Origin: Desulfofustis sp.
GTDB lineage: Bacteria; Desulfobacterota; Desulfobulbia; Desulfobulbales; Desulfocapsaceae
Reading direction: 5' to 3'
Length of the DNA stretch: 32,840 bases
NCBI GenBank assembly: GCA_013042475.1
Contig: JABDQA010000165.1
Span: forward strand, 1 to 32,840
A program made the translations under genes and the position numbers. The notes under the pieces are model-generated. The model saw only the letters and a program-made list of their open reading frames with translations. It was not told where the DNA came from and did not search any database. Positions 7,580 through 16,359 of the stretch are shown here, in pieces; the stretch's first letter is position 1, and each line of letters begins with the position of its first letter.

Positions 7580-8844
7580 TGGGCGACGACAGCCCTACCG
7601 ATAATAGCATACAGCCTGAACAACGGTGCGCCAAGTGTGGAGCCTGCACGCCGGTCTGCCCGGTATTCAGGGCCAGCGGCAACGAGATCCACAGCGCCCG
7701 CGGCAAGCAGCACCTGGCCGAAGTGTTTGACGATCAACGGCCCGGTCCGGTATTTGAGGATATTTACTCAAAATGTCTGCTCTGCGGTGCCTGTTCACAG
7801 GTTTGTCCCCAGCATATTGACATAAGTGAAGAGGTGATTGAGGCGCGCTCAGGCTTCTCCGGGCTCTACGGTGAGCACGGCTACCAGAAATTCCTGGCAC
7901 GCAAAGCGCTGAGTCGGCCCGAGCTGCTCGGGGCCGCCCGGGTGCTGGGTAAAACGGCAGCGGAGCTGCTGTTCAGGAGACTGCCGCCAGCCAGCGGCCT
8001 GCGCTTAAGGCTCGCCCTTTTTGCCCAGACACCAAAGTCATCAGAGCTGTTGGATTCCCCGCTCAGAACAGAAAAAATCAGTTCCGTGGGCGGTGAGATT
8101 ACCTGTTTTCCAGGTTGCGCTGCCCAGTATCTCTATCCCGACATCATCGACGCCATCAGCACGATTCTGGGGCGCTACGACTGTCAACCGGCAATACCGG
8201 ACGGCTTGGGCTGCTGCGGGCTGGCCACGCTCGCTTCAGGGAAAACAGATGAAGCCCGACAGATGGCTGAAAAAAACATCAAAACACTCGAACTCAGCGA
8301 CGGACCGATTCTGGTATCCTGTGCTTCCTGTTACGCCCACCTGGCTTCCTATGGTAAATTGCTGGCCGACGACCCCGTCTGGCAGACACGGGCAAAGCTG
8401 ATCAGCGAGCGGGTCATCGAGATCAGCCTCTTTCTAGAGGCGCTGATCAAGGATGAAATGATTGCAGTCGAAGAACGAAAACAGGGACTCAAAGTGTTTT
8501 ATCACGATCCCTGTCACCTGAGAAACCAGGCGACCATCACAGAGGAACCCAGAAAAGTGCTGGCTTCTCTACCGGGTATCGAGCTGCTGGAACTCGCAGA
8601 TGGTCCCCAGTGCTGTGGACAGGGCGGCCTCTTCCATGTGGGCGCTCCGGAGTTGTCGGCGAAAATCAGGGACAATCTGGCCGATAAAATCGTCGACCTG
8701 GAGCCGGACCTGATCACCACCACCTGCTCCGGCTGTCTGATGCAGCTCAAAAGCGCCATGGCCGCCATCGACAAAGACATCCCGGTAATCCATCTCTCGG
8801 CCCTGGTGAACAGTCTTTCCGCGGACCAATCCCTGCAGCCATGA
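7579..8844 (+). CDS. GlcF/LldE-like iron-sulfur protein (two 4Fe-4S plus two CCG domains)
   Basis: Electron-transfer subunit of the kind that works with an FAD-linked glycolate or D-lactate dehydrogenase. From the ATG at 7579 it is 421 aa. The domains in order are ferredoxin cluster one (C17, C20, C23, C27), cluster two (C66, C69, C72, C76), and two cysteine-rich CCG domains: FPGCAAQY...GLGCCG...SCASC and HDPCHL...QCCGQGG...TCSGC. These are the hallmarks of the GlcF/LutA/HdrD group. The start at 7579 overlaps the prfB stop as TAATG; an in-frame ATG at 7567 is the alternative. No FAD-binding dehydrogenase partner (GlcD-like) is in the window, so the substrate cannot be fixed. Translational coupling to prfB is likely. 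Confidence 0.87.
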   Translation: MGDDSPTDNSIQPEQRCAKCGACTPVCPVFRASGNEIHSARGKQHLAEVFDDQRPGPVFEDIYSKCLLCGACSQVCPQHIDISEEVIEARSGFSGLYGEHGYQKFLARKALSRPELLGAARVLGKTAAELLFRRLPPASGLRLRLALFAQTPKSSELLDSPLRTEKISSVGGEITCFPGCAAQYLYPDIIDAISTILGRYDCQPAIPDGLGCCGLATLASGKTDEARQMAEKNIKTLELSDGPILVSCASCYAHLASYGKLLADDPVWQTRAKLISERVIEISLFLEALIKDEMIAVEERKQGLKVFYHDPCHLRNQATITEEPRKVLASLPGIELLELADGPQCCGQGGLFHVGAPELSAKIRDNLADKIVDLEPDLITTTCSGCLMQLKSAMAAIDKDIPVIHLSALVNSLSADQSLQP

Positions 8845-8925
8845 TCCATTTGTCTCCTTTTCCGACAATTTCGTGCAAGCGGGCTTTTTCGCGAACTTTC
8901 AGAGCTGTCCGCTTGTCATAACTCC

Positions 8926-9039
8926 ATGGATCTCTTTTTTTTCTATATCACCTGGCTCGCCGCCGGTATCTGCATACTCCTGTGGGGTGCTATACTCGTC
9001 CTAGAGTCATGGCGAATGGTGAGGCTGATTGTGCAATGA
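8926..9039 (+). CDS. Possible 37-aa single-span membrane peptide, in frame with the next gene
   Basis: ATG 8926 to TGA 9037-9039 encodes 37 aa with one strongly hydrophobic segment (ITWLAAGICILLWGAILVL) and a basic tail. The frame is the same as that of the transporter that follows, with only the TGA between them. No clear Shine-Dalgarno precedes the ATG. It may be a genuine small membrane protein, an N-terminal helix cut off by a nonsense change, or chance hydrophobicity. I do not recognise a family. Confidence 0.35.
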   Translation: MDLFFFYITWLAAGICILLWGAILVLESWRMVRLIVQ

Positions 9040-10668
9040 TTGGCTGACATTAAAGCGTACAACAACTTCGGGAAATGGATGAAATCGCCTCCTAGTCAAC
9101 CGTTAATCCAGAGCCGGCTTGAGCGCGTCTGGCGCTGGTTTTATGATGATTTTCTCGGTATCGTCCGGGAGATGCGCTGGAGTTACGTCCCGCCCCTGAT
9201 GGTCTACCTGGCGGCCGGCATTTCCGGCTTCACCGGTATAATCGAGAGCTTCTACGTCAAAGAGGAACTGGGGCTCTCGGCTCAATTCCTGGCCGGTTTG
9301 GGATTCTGGGTGGGGCTGCCGTGGGCCCTCAAGATGCCCCTGGGACACCTGGTCGACCTGTTCTGGCGCCACAAGGCCCTGTTCGTCTATCTCGGCGCTG
9401 TGCTTATGACCGCCAGCCTGCTCATCATGATCGGACTCACCGGCCATCCAGTGGCCATGACTGAATTTCTCAAAGCGGAACAGTGGTATATCCTGGCCAG
9501 CCTTCTGGCGCCCGTGGGCTTCGTCCTGCAGGACGTGGTTGCCGATGCCATGACCGTCGAAGCGGTGCCGACTCACGACCGGGAGGGCAGGGAGTTCGCG
9601 GAGCAGGAAATCAAGCGCATGCACATCACCATGCAGACCCTCGGCCGGATCTCAATCATCGGGGGCAGCGCCCTGGTCGCAGGTGTTGGCGGGTGGCTGG
9701 CAACGTCGCTGTCCTACCAGGTTATGTATCAGTTTGCCTTGGTCATCCCTGTCATCTCAATTCTTGGTGTGTCGCTCGGCTCGATATTCAATCGTGTTCG
9801 AGTACGTCGTCTGCAAAGGCTTGGGGTTGAACCATCCAAGACTGCAGATGCGGCAGAAGCGCTCGCCCCGAACTGGTATATACTCGGCGGCAGTGCTGCC
9901 TTTGTCGTATTGAGCCTGGTAATAGGGCTCTCCAAACTGGAGTTCAAGAAGGAGGCAATTTTTCTCGGTTCACTCGGGGTGATCGGCTACCTGATGCACA
10001 TCATACTGAGGGACCTGAACCGGGAGAAGCGGCTTGAGATTGTCGGCATTGCGGTGATCGTTTTCGTCTTTCGAGCAATGCCTGGATTCGGTGCCGGTGC
10101 GAGCTGGTGGCAGATCGACGTGCTCGGCTTTGACGAAGCTTTTTTCGGCACCCTGCGGCAAATTTCCTCGCTGCTGGTTATTGTCGGTCTATTCGGTCTG
10201 CGGGGCTGGATGACCCGACGGCCGATCCCTTATCTGATTGTCTTCCTGTCAGTCTACAGCACGGTGATGATGCTTCCCTACATCGGCATGTTTTACGGCC
10301 TGCACGAGTGGACGGCAGAACATCTCGGCTTTGGCGCCCGGACCATCGCAATCATTGATACCATGGCCGATTCGCCGCTGGGGCAAGTGGCGATGGTACC
10401 GATGCTTGCCTGGATTGCCAGGGAGGCGCCGGCCCGGCAGAAGGCCACCTATTTCGCCGTCATGGCTGCTTTCACCAATCTTGCCCTGTCGGCATCCCAG
10501 CTGGCAACTGCCTACGTGAATAGACTGTTCCTTATTGAACGGGGCGACTACAGTCAGCTGGGCAGTCTGTTTCTCACCGTCGCCCTGGTTGGCCTGGTGC
10601 TGCCCGTTGTTACTGTTTTGATTGTCAACGCATTAAAAGCAAAAAGCGTTAACCAGGCGCAGGCCTAG
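9040..10668 (+). CDS. MFS transporter of the folate-biopterin transporter (FBT/BT1)-like type
   Basis: A polytopic inner-membrane transporter of up to 542 aa with about twelve hydrophobic segments. The features YVKEELGLSAQFLAGLGFWVGLPWALKMPLGHLVD and LQDVVADAMTVEA resemble the BT1/FBT branch of the major facilitator superfamily, where (D/E)LGL, LPWxLK and DVVxDA are typical. The substrate is unknown; FBT relatives move folates or pterins but many bacterial members are uncharacterised. The start is uncertain. The longest frame begins with TTG at 9040 right after an in-frame TGA; ATG 9079 has GGGA five bases upstream and would leave a 529-aa protein with all its membrane segments. No partner gene is adjacent. 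Confidence 0.75.
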   Translation: MADIKAYNNFGKWMKSPPSQPLIQSRLERVWRWFYDDFLGIVREMRWSYVPPLMVYLAAGISGFTGIIESFYVKEELGLSAQFLAGLGFWVGLPWALKMPLGHLVDLFWRHKALFVYLGAVLMTASLLIMIGLTGHPVAMTEFLKAEQWYILASLLAPVGFVLQDVVADAMTVEAVPTHDREGREFAEQEIKRMHITMQTLGRISIIGGSALVAGVGGWLATSLSYQVMYQFALVIPVISILGVSLGSIFNRVRVRRLQRLGVEPSKTADAAEALAPNWYILGGSAAFVVLSLVIGLSKLEFKKEAIFLGSLGVIGYLMHIILRDLNREKRLEIVGIAVIVFVFRAMPGFGAGASWWQIDVLGFDEAFFGTLRQISSLLVIVGLFGLRGWMTRRPIPYLIVFLSVYSTVMMLPYIGMFYGLHEWTAEHLGFGARTIAIIDTMADSPLGQVAMVPMLAWIAREAPARQKATYFAVMAAFTNLALSASQLATAYVNRLFLIERGDYSQLGSLFLTVALVGLVLPVVTVLIVNALKAKSVNQAQA

Positions 10669-10678
10669 CCGGTTTTTT
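10650..10678 (+). terminator. Weak terminator candidate after the transporter gene
   Basis: AACC-AGGC (10651-10658) can pair with GCCT (10662-10665) and GGTT (10671-10674), leaving a bulge, and is followed by a run of T (six in total from 10673). It overlaps the stop codon. The stem is imperfect, so this is tentative. Confidence 0.3.
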
Positions 10679-11002
10679 GGGTTGACCGCCTCGGCAGACA
10701 GTGTTCTTTTGGGATATCCATGGTTCATATATACCAATGTGAGGGTGGTTCGATAAAATGGGACAGGGCGGATACATGTTCATCGGCAGCCTCTCGAACG
10801 CTTAAAATTCATTGTCAGAACGGGGCTGTGGCACTTTTCCTGGGATCATCAGCACAACTCGGGAAAACAGTGCTTATTTTTCACCTCAGTCTCTATCTGT
10901 ATTGGGGAACCGGATCAAGCGGCAACAGGGAAAGGGCCACTTGAAGGATTTCCGCATCAACATCCGGGCAGGCACAAAGCCCGCCGGGCAAGGAGCATAC
11001 CC
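10679..11002. other. Intergenic region upstream of pntA, no gene seen
   Basis: About 320 bp between the transporter and pntA. Open frames here are short, lack ribosome binding sites and recognisable protein features, and one simply runs into the pntA start. I find no convincing promoter box pair. The only clear element is the pntA ribosome binding site AAGGAG at 10989-10994, eight bases before the ATG. Confidence 0.5.
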
Positions 11003-12556
11003 ATGAGAATCGGCATACCAAGAGAAATTCACGAAGGCGAGCGCCGGGTGGCGACCACCCCCGAAGTAGCTACGCTGCTGCAGAAACTAGGTTTTGAGGT
11101 GGCAGTCGAGTCGCAGGCCGGCCAGGCGGCAAAATTTACTGACACTGCCTATACAGATGCCGGCGTTGCGGTGGTTGAAAGCGGTGCCAAGCTCTATGAA
11201 CAGTCAGATATCATTCTCAAAGTGCGCGCCCCCGTAACAGATGCGCAAAACGGCATCAACGAGCTTGAGCTTTTGCGACAGGGGCAGACGCTCATCAGCT
11301 TCATTCAGCCAGGACAGAATGAAGCCTTGATGAACGATCTGGCCTCGCGCAACATTTCGGTGCTGGCCATGGACTCGATCCCGAGGATATCCAGAGCCCA
11401 GAAGATGGATGCCTTGAGCTCGATGGCCAACATAGCCGGTTATCGTGCGGTGATAGAGGCAGCTCAGAATTTTGGCAGATTTTTCACCGGGCAGATTACC
11501 GCCGCCGGCAACATACCCCCGGCCAAGGTATTGGTGATTGGTGCCGGGGTCGCCGGGCTCTCGGCGATTGGTGCGGCCAAGAGCATGGGAGCGATCGTGC
11601 GGGCCTTCGACACCCGGCCGGAAGTCAAGGAACAGGTCGAAAGCATTGATGCTGAGTTTCTGATGCTCGATTTCGCTGACGAAGACGGTACCGGGGAGGG
11701 CGGTTATGCCAAAGTCATGAGCGATGAGTTCATCAAGGCGGAAATGGAGCTCTTTGCCCAACAGGCCCTTGAGGTGGACATCATCATCACCACTGCCCTG
11801 ATCCCTGGAAAGCCGGCGCCCGAGCTGGTCACCGAGGAGATGGTGAGGTCCATGAAAGAGGGGAGTGTGATCGTCGACCTGGCCGCCGAGATGGGAGGCA
11901 ATTGCAAACTCACCGAAGCAGACAGGGTAGTAGTAAAACATGGGGTCACGATAATTGGCTACACCGATTTGCCCTCAAGACTCGCGACCCAGTCGAGCCA
12001 GCTCTATGCGACCAATTTGCGTCACCTGCTCAGTGATCTTACCCCGGAAAAAGATGGCCGGATCGTGATCAACATGGAAGATGAGATCATCCGCGGGGCA
12101 ACGGTGATTAAAGATGGGGAGATCACCTGGCCGCCTCCTGCTCCGAAAATCTCGGCAGCGCCTTCGAAGCCTGCTCCCGAGCCGATTGTCGAACAGCGAG
12201 CGCCGAAAAAGAAACGCGCCTGGGTGCGGGTCCTGGTGCTAGCGCTTGCCGGTGCGGCCATGCTGGCAATAGGCAGAGTCGCACCGCCGGAATTCATGTC
12301 CCACTTGACGGTCTTCGTGCTGGCCTGCTTTGTCGGCTACATGGTTATCTGGAATGTGACTCCATCCCTGCACACACCGCTGATGAGCGTCACCAATGCA
12401 ATCAGTTCAATTATCATCATTGGAGCTCTTCTGGAAATTTCCTCGGACAATGGAGCAATCGTCCTACTGGCCACCATCTCGGTGCTGATTACCAGCATAA
12501 ACATATTCGGCGGATTCGCGGTCACTCAGCGAATGCTGTCCATGTTCAGGAAATAG
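11003..12556 (+). CDS. pntA: NAD(P) transhydrogenase subunit alpha
   Basis: Proton-translocating transhydrogenase subunit holding the NAD(H)-binding domain I and the first membrane helices. It couples hydride transfer between NADH and NADP+ to the proton gradient. The 517 aa match the 510 of E. coli PntA. The N-terminus [21 protein letters not shown] is shared with alanine dehydrogenase. The Rossmann motif [22 protein letters not shown] (about 174-195) and the mobile-loop region near 225-245 follow. A proline- and alanine-rich linker (about 372-395) leads to four hydrophobic segments (about 407-515), so alpha1 and alpha2 are fused as in E. coli. A strong AAGGAG lies eight bases before ATG 11003. 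pntB follows after ten bases. Confidence 0.96.
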   Translation: MRIGIPREIHEGERRVATTPEVATLLQKLGFEVAVESQAGQAAKFTDTAYTDAGVAVVESGAKLYEQSDIILKVRAPVTDAQNGINELELLRQGQTLISFIQPGQNEALMNDLASRNISVLAMDSIPRISRAQKMDALSSMANIAGYRAVIEAAQNFGRFFTGQITAAGNIPPAKVLVIGAGVAGLSAIGAAKSMGAIVRAFDTRPEVKEQVESIDAEFLMLDFADEDGTGEGGYAKVMSDEFIKAEMELFAQQALEVDIIITTALIPGKPAPELVTEEMVRSMKEGSVIVDLAAEMGGNCKLTEADRVVVKHGVTIIGYTDLPSRLATQSSQLYATNLRHLLSDLTPEKDGRIVINMEDEIIRGATVIKDGEITWPPPAPKISAAPSKPAPEPIVEQRAPKKKRAWVRVLVLALAGAAMLAIGRVAPPEFMSHLTVFVLACFVGYMVIWNVTPSLHTPLMSVTNAISSIIIIGALLEISSDNGAIVLLATISVLITSINIFGGFAVTQRMLSMFRK

Positions 12557-12566
12557 GAGGGAGCCC

Positions 12567-13967
12567 ATGTCACAAGGTATCGTTACGGTAGCCTATATCG
12601 GAGCTACCATTCTCTTCATCCTTGCCCTGGGCGGTCTCAGTACCCAGGAAACCTCGCGCAGGGGCAACCTCTATGGTATGGCAGGTATGGCTCTGGCACT
12701 GCTGGCCACCCTGATCGGCATCGTCTCAGACAACTATTTCCTGTTGTTTGTCAGTGTGCTCATCGGCGGGACCATCGGTCTGATGCTGGCAAAAAAGGTC
12801 GAGATGACCCAGATGCCCGAGCTGGTCGCCATTTTACACAGCCTGGTTGGTCTGGCGGCGGTCCTCGTCGGCTTTGCCAACTTCATGGATCATACCATTT
12901 CCCTGAGCGGCGTGGAAAAAACCATTCATGACGTGGAAACGTATCTCGGCATTCTGATCGGCGCGCTCACCTTTTCCGGGTCCGTCGTCGCCTTTCTGAA
13001 GTTGAGTGCCCGAATCAGTGGTAAGCCGATGCTGCTGCCGTTAAGGCACTGGCTCAACCTGATTCTACTGGTGTTGGCCGTCTGGTTCTGCTTTGGTTTT
13101 ATAGCTCAATCAGCAGCCGGGGGCGGCATGCTGCCGCTTATCGCTATGACCGTTATATCCCTGCTCTTCGGGGTGCATATGGTCATGGCCATCGGCGGGG
13201 CCGATATGCCCGTCGTCGTCTCGATGCTCAACAGTTACTCAGGCTGGGCGGCGGCTGCCACCGGGTTTATGCTCAGCAATGATCTGTTGATCGTCGTCGG
13301 CGCCCTGGTGGGCAGCAGCGGTGCGATTCTCAGCTATATCATGTGCCGGGCCATGAACCGCAATTTCATTTCCGTTATCGCCGGCGGCTTCGGCACCGCG
13401 GAAGGACACACAGCGACGTCATCGGGAACTGATGACGAAGGTGAAGTAGTGGCAGTTGAGGATGCAGAGGCGGCCGATCTTCTGCTCCAGGCCAAGGAGG
13501 TTATGATTATTCCGGGTTACGGCATGGCGGTCGCCCAGGCGCAGCACGTGGTGAACGATATCACCAGAAAGCTGCGGGATAAGAATATCAATGTCCGTTT
13601 CGGCATCCATCCGGTTGCCGGACGTATGCCGGGCCATATGAATGTACTGCTTGCCGAGGCCAAGGTTCCCTATGACATTGTCTTTGAACTCGATGAGATA
13701 AATGATGATTTCCCGGATGTCGACGTATCGGTGGTCATCGGTGCCAACGACATTGTCAACCCGGCCGCCCAAGAGGTGCCCGACAGCCCGATTGCGGGAA
13801 TGCCGGTGCTTGAATGTTGGAAAGGCAAGACCACTATCGTTCTGAAGCGTTCCATGGCCACCGGCTATGCGGGAGTAGCCAATCCTCTGTTCTACAAGGA
13901 CAACACACGGATGTTGTTTGGCGATGCCCGGGAAAGCCTCAGTGGTGTACTTGCACTCCTTGGGTAA
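12567..13967 (+). CDS. pntB: NAD(P) transhydrogenase subunit beta
   Basis: Subunit carrying most of the proton channel and the NADP(H)-binding domain III. The 466 aa compare with 462 in E. coli. Eight to nine hydrophobic segments fill the first 275 residues, including the [26 protein letters not shown] region. Domain III then shows [12 protein letters not shown] (the [14 protein letters not shown] motif), [20 protein letters not shown], and the C-terminal [22 protein letters not shown] sits six bases before the ATG at 12567. It forms an operon with pntA and converges on ald. Confidence 0.96.
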   Translation: MSQGIVTVAYIGATILFILALGGLSTQETSRRGNLYGMAGMALALLATLIGIVSDNYFLLFVSVLIGGTIGLMLAKKVEMTQMPELVAILHSLVGLAAVLVGFANFMDHTISLSGVEKTIHDVETYLGILIGALTFSGSVVAFLKLSARISGKPMLLPLRHWLNLILLVLAVWFCFGFIAQSAAGGGMLPLIAMTVISLLFGVHMVMAIGGADMPVVVSMLNSYSGWAAAATGFMLSNDLLIVVGALVGSSGAILSYIMCRAMNRNFISVIAGGFGTAEGHTATSSGTDDEGEVVAVEDAEAADLLLQAKEVMIIPGYGMAVAQAQHVVNDITRKLRDKNINVRFGIHPVAGRMPGHMNVLLAEAKVPYDIVFELDEINDDFPDVDVSVVIGANDIVNPAAQEVPDSPIAGMPVLECWKGKTTIVLKRSMATGYAGVANPLFYKDNTRMLFGDARESLSGVLALLG

Positions 13968-14059
13968 ATTATGCGTCTCCAATAAATATGCGTCAGTGTA
14001 ATCCTAAGCTGGAGGGGAGCCGGATTACTGCGTAAGGCGGTTGGAAACACTAAAAGAAT

Positions 14060-14102
14060 CTCCCGGAGCCGGTAAAAAATCTGGAGATGCCGGCTCCGGG
14101 AG
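14060..14102. terminator. 13-bp perfect inverted repeat between convergent pntB and ald
   Basis: CTCCCGGAGCCGG (14060-14072) and CCGGCTCCGGGAG (14090-14102) form a perfect 13-bp stem with a 17-nt loop. It lies between two converging genes and is the obvious shared terminator. A true U-run is missing on the plus side; the minus side continues as GATTCTTTTAG. A second 7-bp stem (14103-14109 with 14114-14120) overlaps the ald stop codon. Confidence 0.6.
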
Positions 14103-14117
14103 TGAGCAGTGAGCTGC

Positions 14118-15233
14118 TCAGGAGAGGAGGGAGGAGATCTCTTTATAAGGGAGTCCGAAGGTTTCTGCGACCCGTTCGTAGGTCACGTGGCCGGACACCA
14201 CGTTGGCGCCCAGCCTGATCTCCGGATTCTCCCGGCAGGCTTTTTTCCAGCCTTTATTGGCAATTTCGATCGCGTAGGGCAGGGTGGCGTTGGTCAGGGC
14301 CAGGGCCGAGGTTTTGGCCACCGCTCCAGGCATGTTGGCTACGCAATAGTGGACGATGCCGTCGACCATGTAGGTCGGTTCTGTATGGGTTGTCGGTTTG
14401 GAGGTCTCGAAACAGCCGCCCTGGTCGATGGCGACATCGACGAGTACGGCACCCGGTTTCATCAGTGGGAGCATATCCCGGGTGATCAGTTTTGGGGCCT
14501 GTCCTCCGGGGATCAGCACAGCCCCGATCACCAGATCGGCCTCGGGCAGCAGCTGACGGAGAGTAGGCACGGAGCTCATCACCGGAAAGCAATTGGATGG
14601 CATCACTTCGCTCAGGTAGCGCAGCCGTTCCAGGCTGGTGTCGAGCAGATAGACCCGGGCGCCAAGTCCACAAGCCATTCTGGCAGCGTTGATGCCAACC
14701 ACGCCGCCGCCGATGACGATCACCGTACCGGGTGCGACACCGGGTACGCCGCCCAGTAAAACACCCCTGCCGCCGTGGGTCATCTCCAGGTATTTTGCCC
14801 CTTCCTGGGTGGCCATGCGTCCTGCGACTTCGCTCATCGGGGTCAGCAGCGGCAAGGTGCCGTCTGCCTTTTGAATCGTCTCATAAGCGATATTGATCGA
14901 TTTACGCTCGATCAGGGCCCTGGTCAACTGCTCTTCGGCTGCCAGGTGCAGATAGGTGAAGACGATCTGATCTTCACGAATCAGCGGATACTCAACCGGC
15001 TGCGGTTCTTTTACATGCATAACCATTTCGGAGCGCTGGTAGAGTTCTTCGGGAGTGCGCACGATTTCTGCGCCTGCCGCTTCATAGGCTGCATCTTCAA
15101 AACCGCTGCCGATACCCGCGTCTTTTTCGACCAGCAGGGTGTGGCCATGGGCGGCCATCGCTTCTACCCCGGCGGGTGTCATGCTTACCCGGTTCTCAGC
15201 AACCTTTATTTCCTTAAGAATTCCTGTAATCAT
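14118..15233 (-). CDS. ald: Alanine dehydrogenase
   Basis: NAD-dependent interconversion of L-alanine and pyruvate plus ammonia, in the cytoplasm. It can let the cell use alanine as a carbon and electron source or store reductant as alanine. At 371 aa it is exactly family size. Visible motifs are [16 protein letters not shown] (substrate-binding R15), [13 protein letters not shown] (active-site K near 74), [12 protein letters not shown] (H near 95), the NAD Rossmann segment [22 protein letters not shown] (about 171-192), and [23 protein letters not shown]. It follows the Lrp-type regulator on the same strand after 49 bp, a common arrangement in which the regulator controls ald. It is a paralogue of PntA domain I encoded next door. 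Confidence 0.96.
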   Translation of the reverse strand: MITGILKEIKVAENRVSMTPAGVEAMAAHGHTLLVEKDAGIGSGFEDAAYEAAGAEIVRTPEELYQRSEMVMHVKEPQPVEYPLIREDQIVFTYLHLAAEEQLTRALIERKSINIAYETIQKADGTLPLLTPMSEVAGRMATQEGAKYLEMTHGGRGVLLGGVPGVAPGTVIVIGGGVVGINAARMACGLGARVYLLDTSLERLRYLSEVMPSNCFPVMSSVPTLRQLLPEADLVIGAVLIPGGQAPKLITRDMLPLMKPGAVLVDVAIDQGGCFETSKPTTHTEPTYMVDGIVHYCVANMPGAVAKTSALALTNATLPYAIEIANKGWKKACRENPEIRLGANVVSGHVTYERVAETFGLPYKEISSLLS

Positions 15234-15282
15234 CTGCTCTCCCCCAAGCGTTTGGTTATTTGTGGATGTGGCTGCGGTTGAC

Positions 15283-15726
15283 TCAAAGAATGTATGGCAC
15301 TTTCAAATTGTACCCTTTGTAGACGATAAAGCTTTCCACCGTCTGGACCCCTTCTATTTTGGCCACGTGCTCGGTGATGAATTCGAGCAGGTTGAACTGG
15401 TCGTTGAGCAACACCTGCAGAATGATATCGTAACGTCCGGTGACGATCGCCACCGACAGAACCCCTGGCAAACGGCTGAAGTCCTCGCCTTTCCTTGAAA
15501 TATCGAGATCGGTGAGTTTTACCCCGAGGTAGAGAAGGCGATGGCCTTTGAAGCTTTCGGGATCGATATTGCCGGTGAAGTCGAGGATGCCGTCCTCGCA
15601 GAGCTTGTTGACCCGGGCCCGGATGGTGTTCTCAGTAACCCCGAGCGCATCGGCAATTTTCTTGAACGATTTTCGCCCCTCTCTGAGATGCCTGATGATA
15701 TCAAGATTGAGCTGGTCGATGAACAT
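15283..15726 (-). CDS. Lrp/AsnC-family transcriptional regulator, likely controlling ald
   Basis: A 147-aa feast/famine regulator. The N-terminal helix-turn-helix (about 1-60) includes LDIIRHLREGRKSFKKIADALGVTENTIRARVNKL, read across 8-42. The C-terminal RAM/alpha-beta sandwich ligand domain (about 70-140) contains AIVTGRYDIILQVL. It stands immediately upstream of ald on the same strand, and AldR-type members of this family sense alanine and regulate ald, which makes that the best guess here. GGAG lies four bases before ATG 15726. A leader promoter candidate is at 15757-15785. Confidence 0.9.
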   Translation of the reverse strand: MFIDQLNLDIIRHLREGRKSFKKIADALGVTENTIRARVNKLCEDGILDFTGNIDPESFKGHRLLYLGVKLTDLDISRKGEDFSRLPGVLSVAIVTGRYDIILQVLLNDQFNLLEFITEHVAKIEGVQTVESFIVYKGYNLKVPYIL

Positions 15727-15756
15727 GCGGCTCCGTGGTAGAGGATATTATGAAAA

Positions 15757-15785
15757 TATGTACCTTTATTTTAGCAAAATGTCAA
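15757..15785 (-). promoter_or_regulatory. Candidate promoter of lrp-ald
   Basis: On the minus strand a consensus TTGACA (15785-15780) is followed after 17 bp by TACATA (15762-15757), in a very AT-rich stretch 31 bp ahead of the Lrp start. The -35 is perfect and the -10 is weak, as expected for a regulator-dependent promoter. Confidence 0.45.
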
Positions 15786-15789
15786 ATAT

Positions 15790-16101
15790 TGGTTATAAAT
15801 TTAATGTAAAACTAATTATTTAGGGGGTGTCCCTCACGGACCGATTTCAAGAGCACAACACGTAATTATGCCGGTTGTTAATACCTGCAGCAGGATGGAT
15901 TGGAACTGAGGGAGACAGTAAAATCGGACACAATCAGGGCGCGGGGTAGGCGGCGCTGATAATACTGATCTCGAAACGAGTAAATTTTTTTGAGGATTTT
16001 TACGTGAGAAAATTATGTACTGCAGGCAAATAGCGTGGCCGAAATCAAAGCGCGGGCACAATGAGAAATGGAGAAAAAAGCCGTTTCCGCTGAGCGTCGG
16101 G
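15790..16101. other. Intergenic region between lrp and the nqr operon end, no gene seen
   Basis: About 310 bp between the lrp promoter and the 3' end of the small Cys-rich gene. The left part is AT-rich. A minus-strand frame across 15834-16262 exists but has no recognisable content and overlaps the better small gene in another frame. I see no RNA gene or strong terminator, only a 4-bp GGG/CCC-type stem near 15823-15836. Confidence 0.4.
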
Positions 16102-16284
16102 TTAGAGCCTGGAGATGGTTGTCTGCACCGCTGAACTGCAGCTGCAGCCCAAGCCACTCTGGTGGCATCCTGCTGCACCGGAGGGGCGGGAACGAGCCGA
16201 TCTCTGTTTGCTGAAATTAAAGAGCAGGGCAGCGCCGACAAAAAGTACGATGGTGCAGACAAAGGTGGTAATAAAAATGGTCAT
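16102..16284 (-). CDS. Small Cys-rich single-span membrane protein at the NqrM position
   Basis: A 60-aa protein with one N-terminal membrane helix (about 3-24, beginning MTIFITTFVCTIVLF) followed by a basic turn and a cysteine-rich tail (C39, C46, C48 in GCHQSGLGCSC). It lies 75 bp after nqrF on the same strand. NqrM, the DUF539 protein needed to insert iron into the Cys4 centre of NqrD/NqrE, has the same size, an N-terminal helix starting in a similar way, a Cys cluster with a CxC, and this genomic position. The canonical SCGGL motif is not present, so this is either a divergent NqrM or another Cys-rich peptide such as the FeoB-associated type. AGGCGAG lies about ten bases upstream of the ATG. 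Confidence 0.55.
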   Translation of the reverse strand: MTIFITTFVCTIVLFVGAALLFNFSKQRSARSRPSGAAGCHQSGLGCSCSSAVQTTISRL

Positions 16285-16359
16285 TATCGTTTCTCGCCTA
16301 TTATCTTTTACAAAAAATGTATAATCACGAACCCCGTGGGGGCCCCTGAAGCGGAATCT

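Noticed and set aside
10720-11006. Two short plus-strand frames upstream of pntA
   Set aside because: They lack Shine-Dalgarno sequences and family features, and the second runs across the pntA ribosome binding site.
15834-16262. 142-codon minus-strand frame between lrp and nqrF
   Set aside because: It overlaps the small Cys-rich gene in another frame, has low-complexity content and no ribosome binding site.
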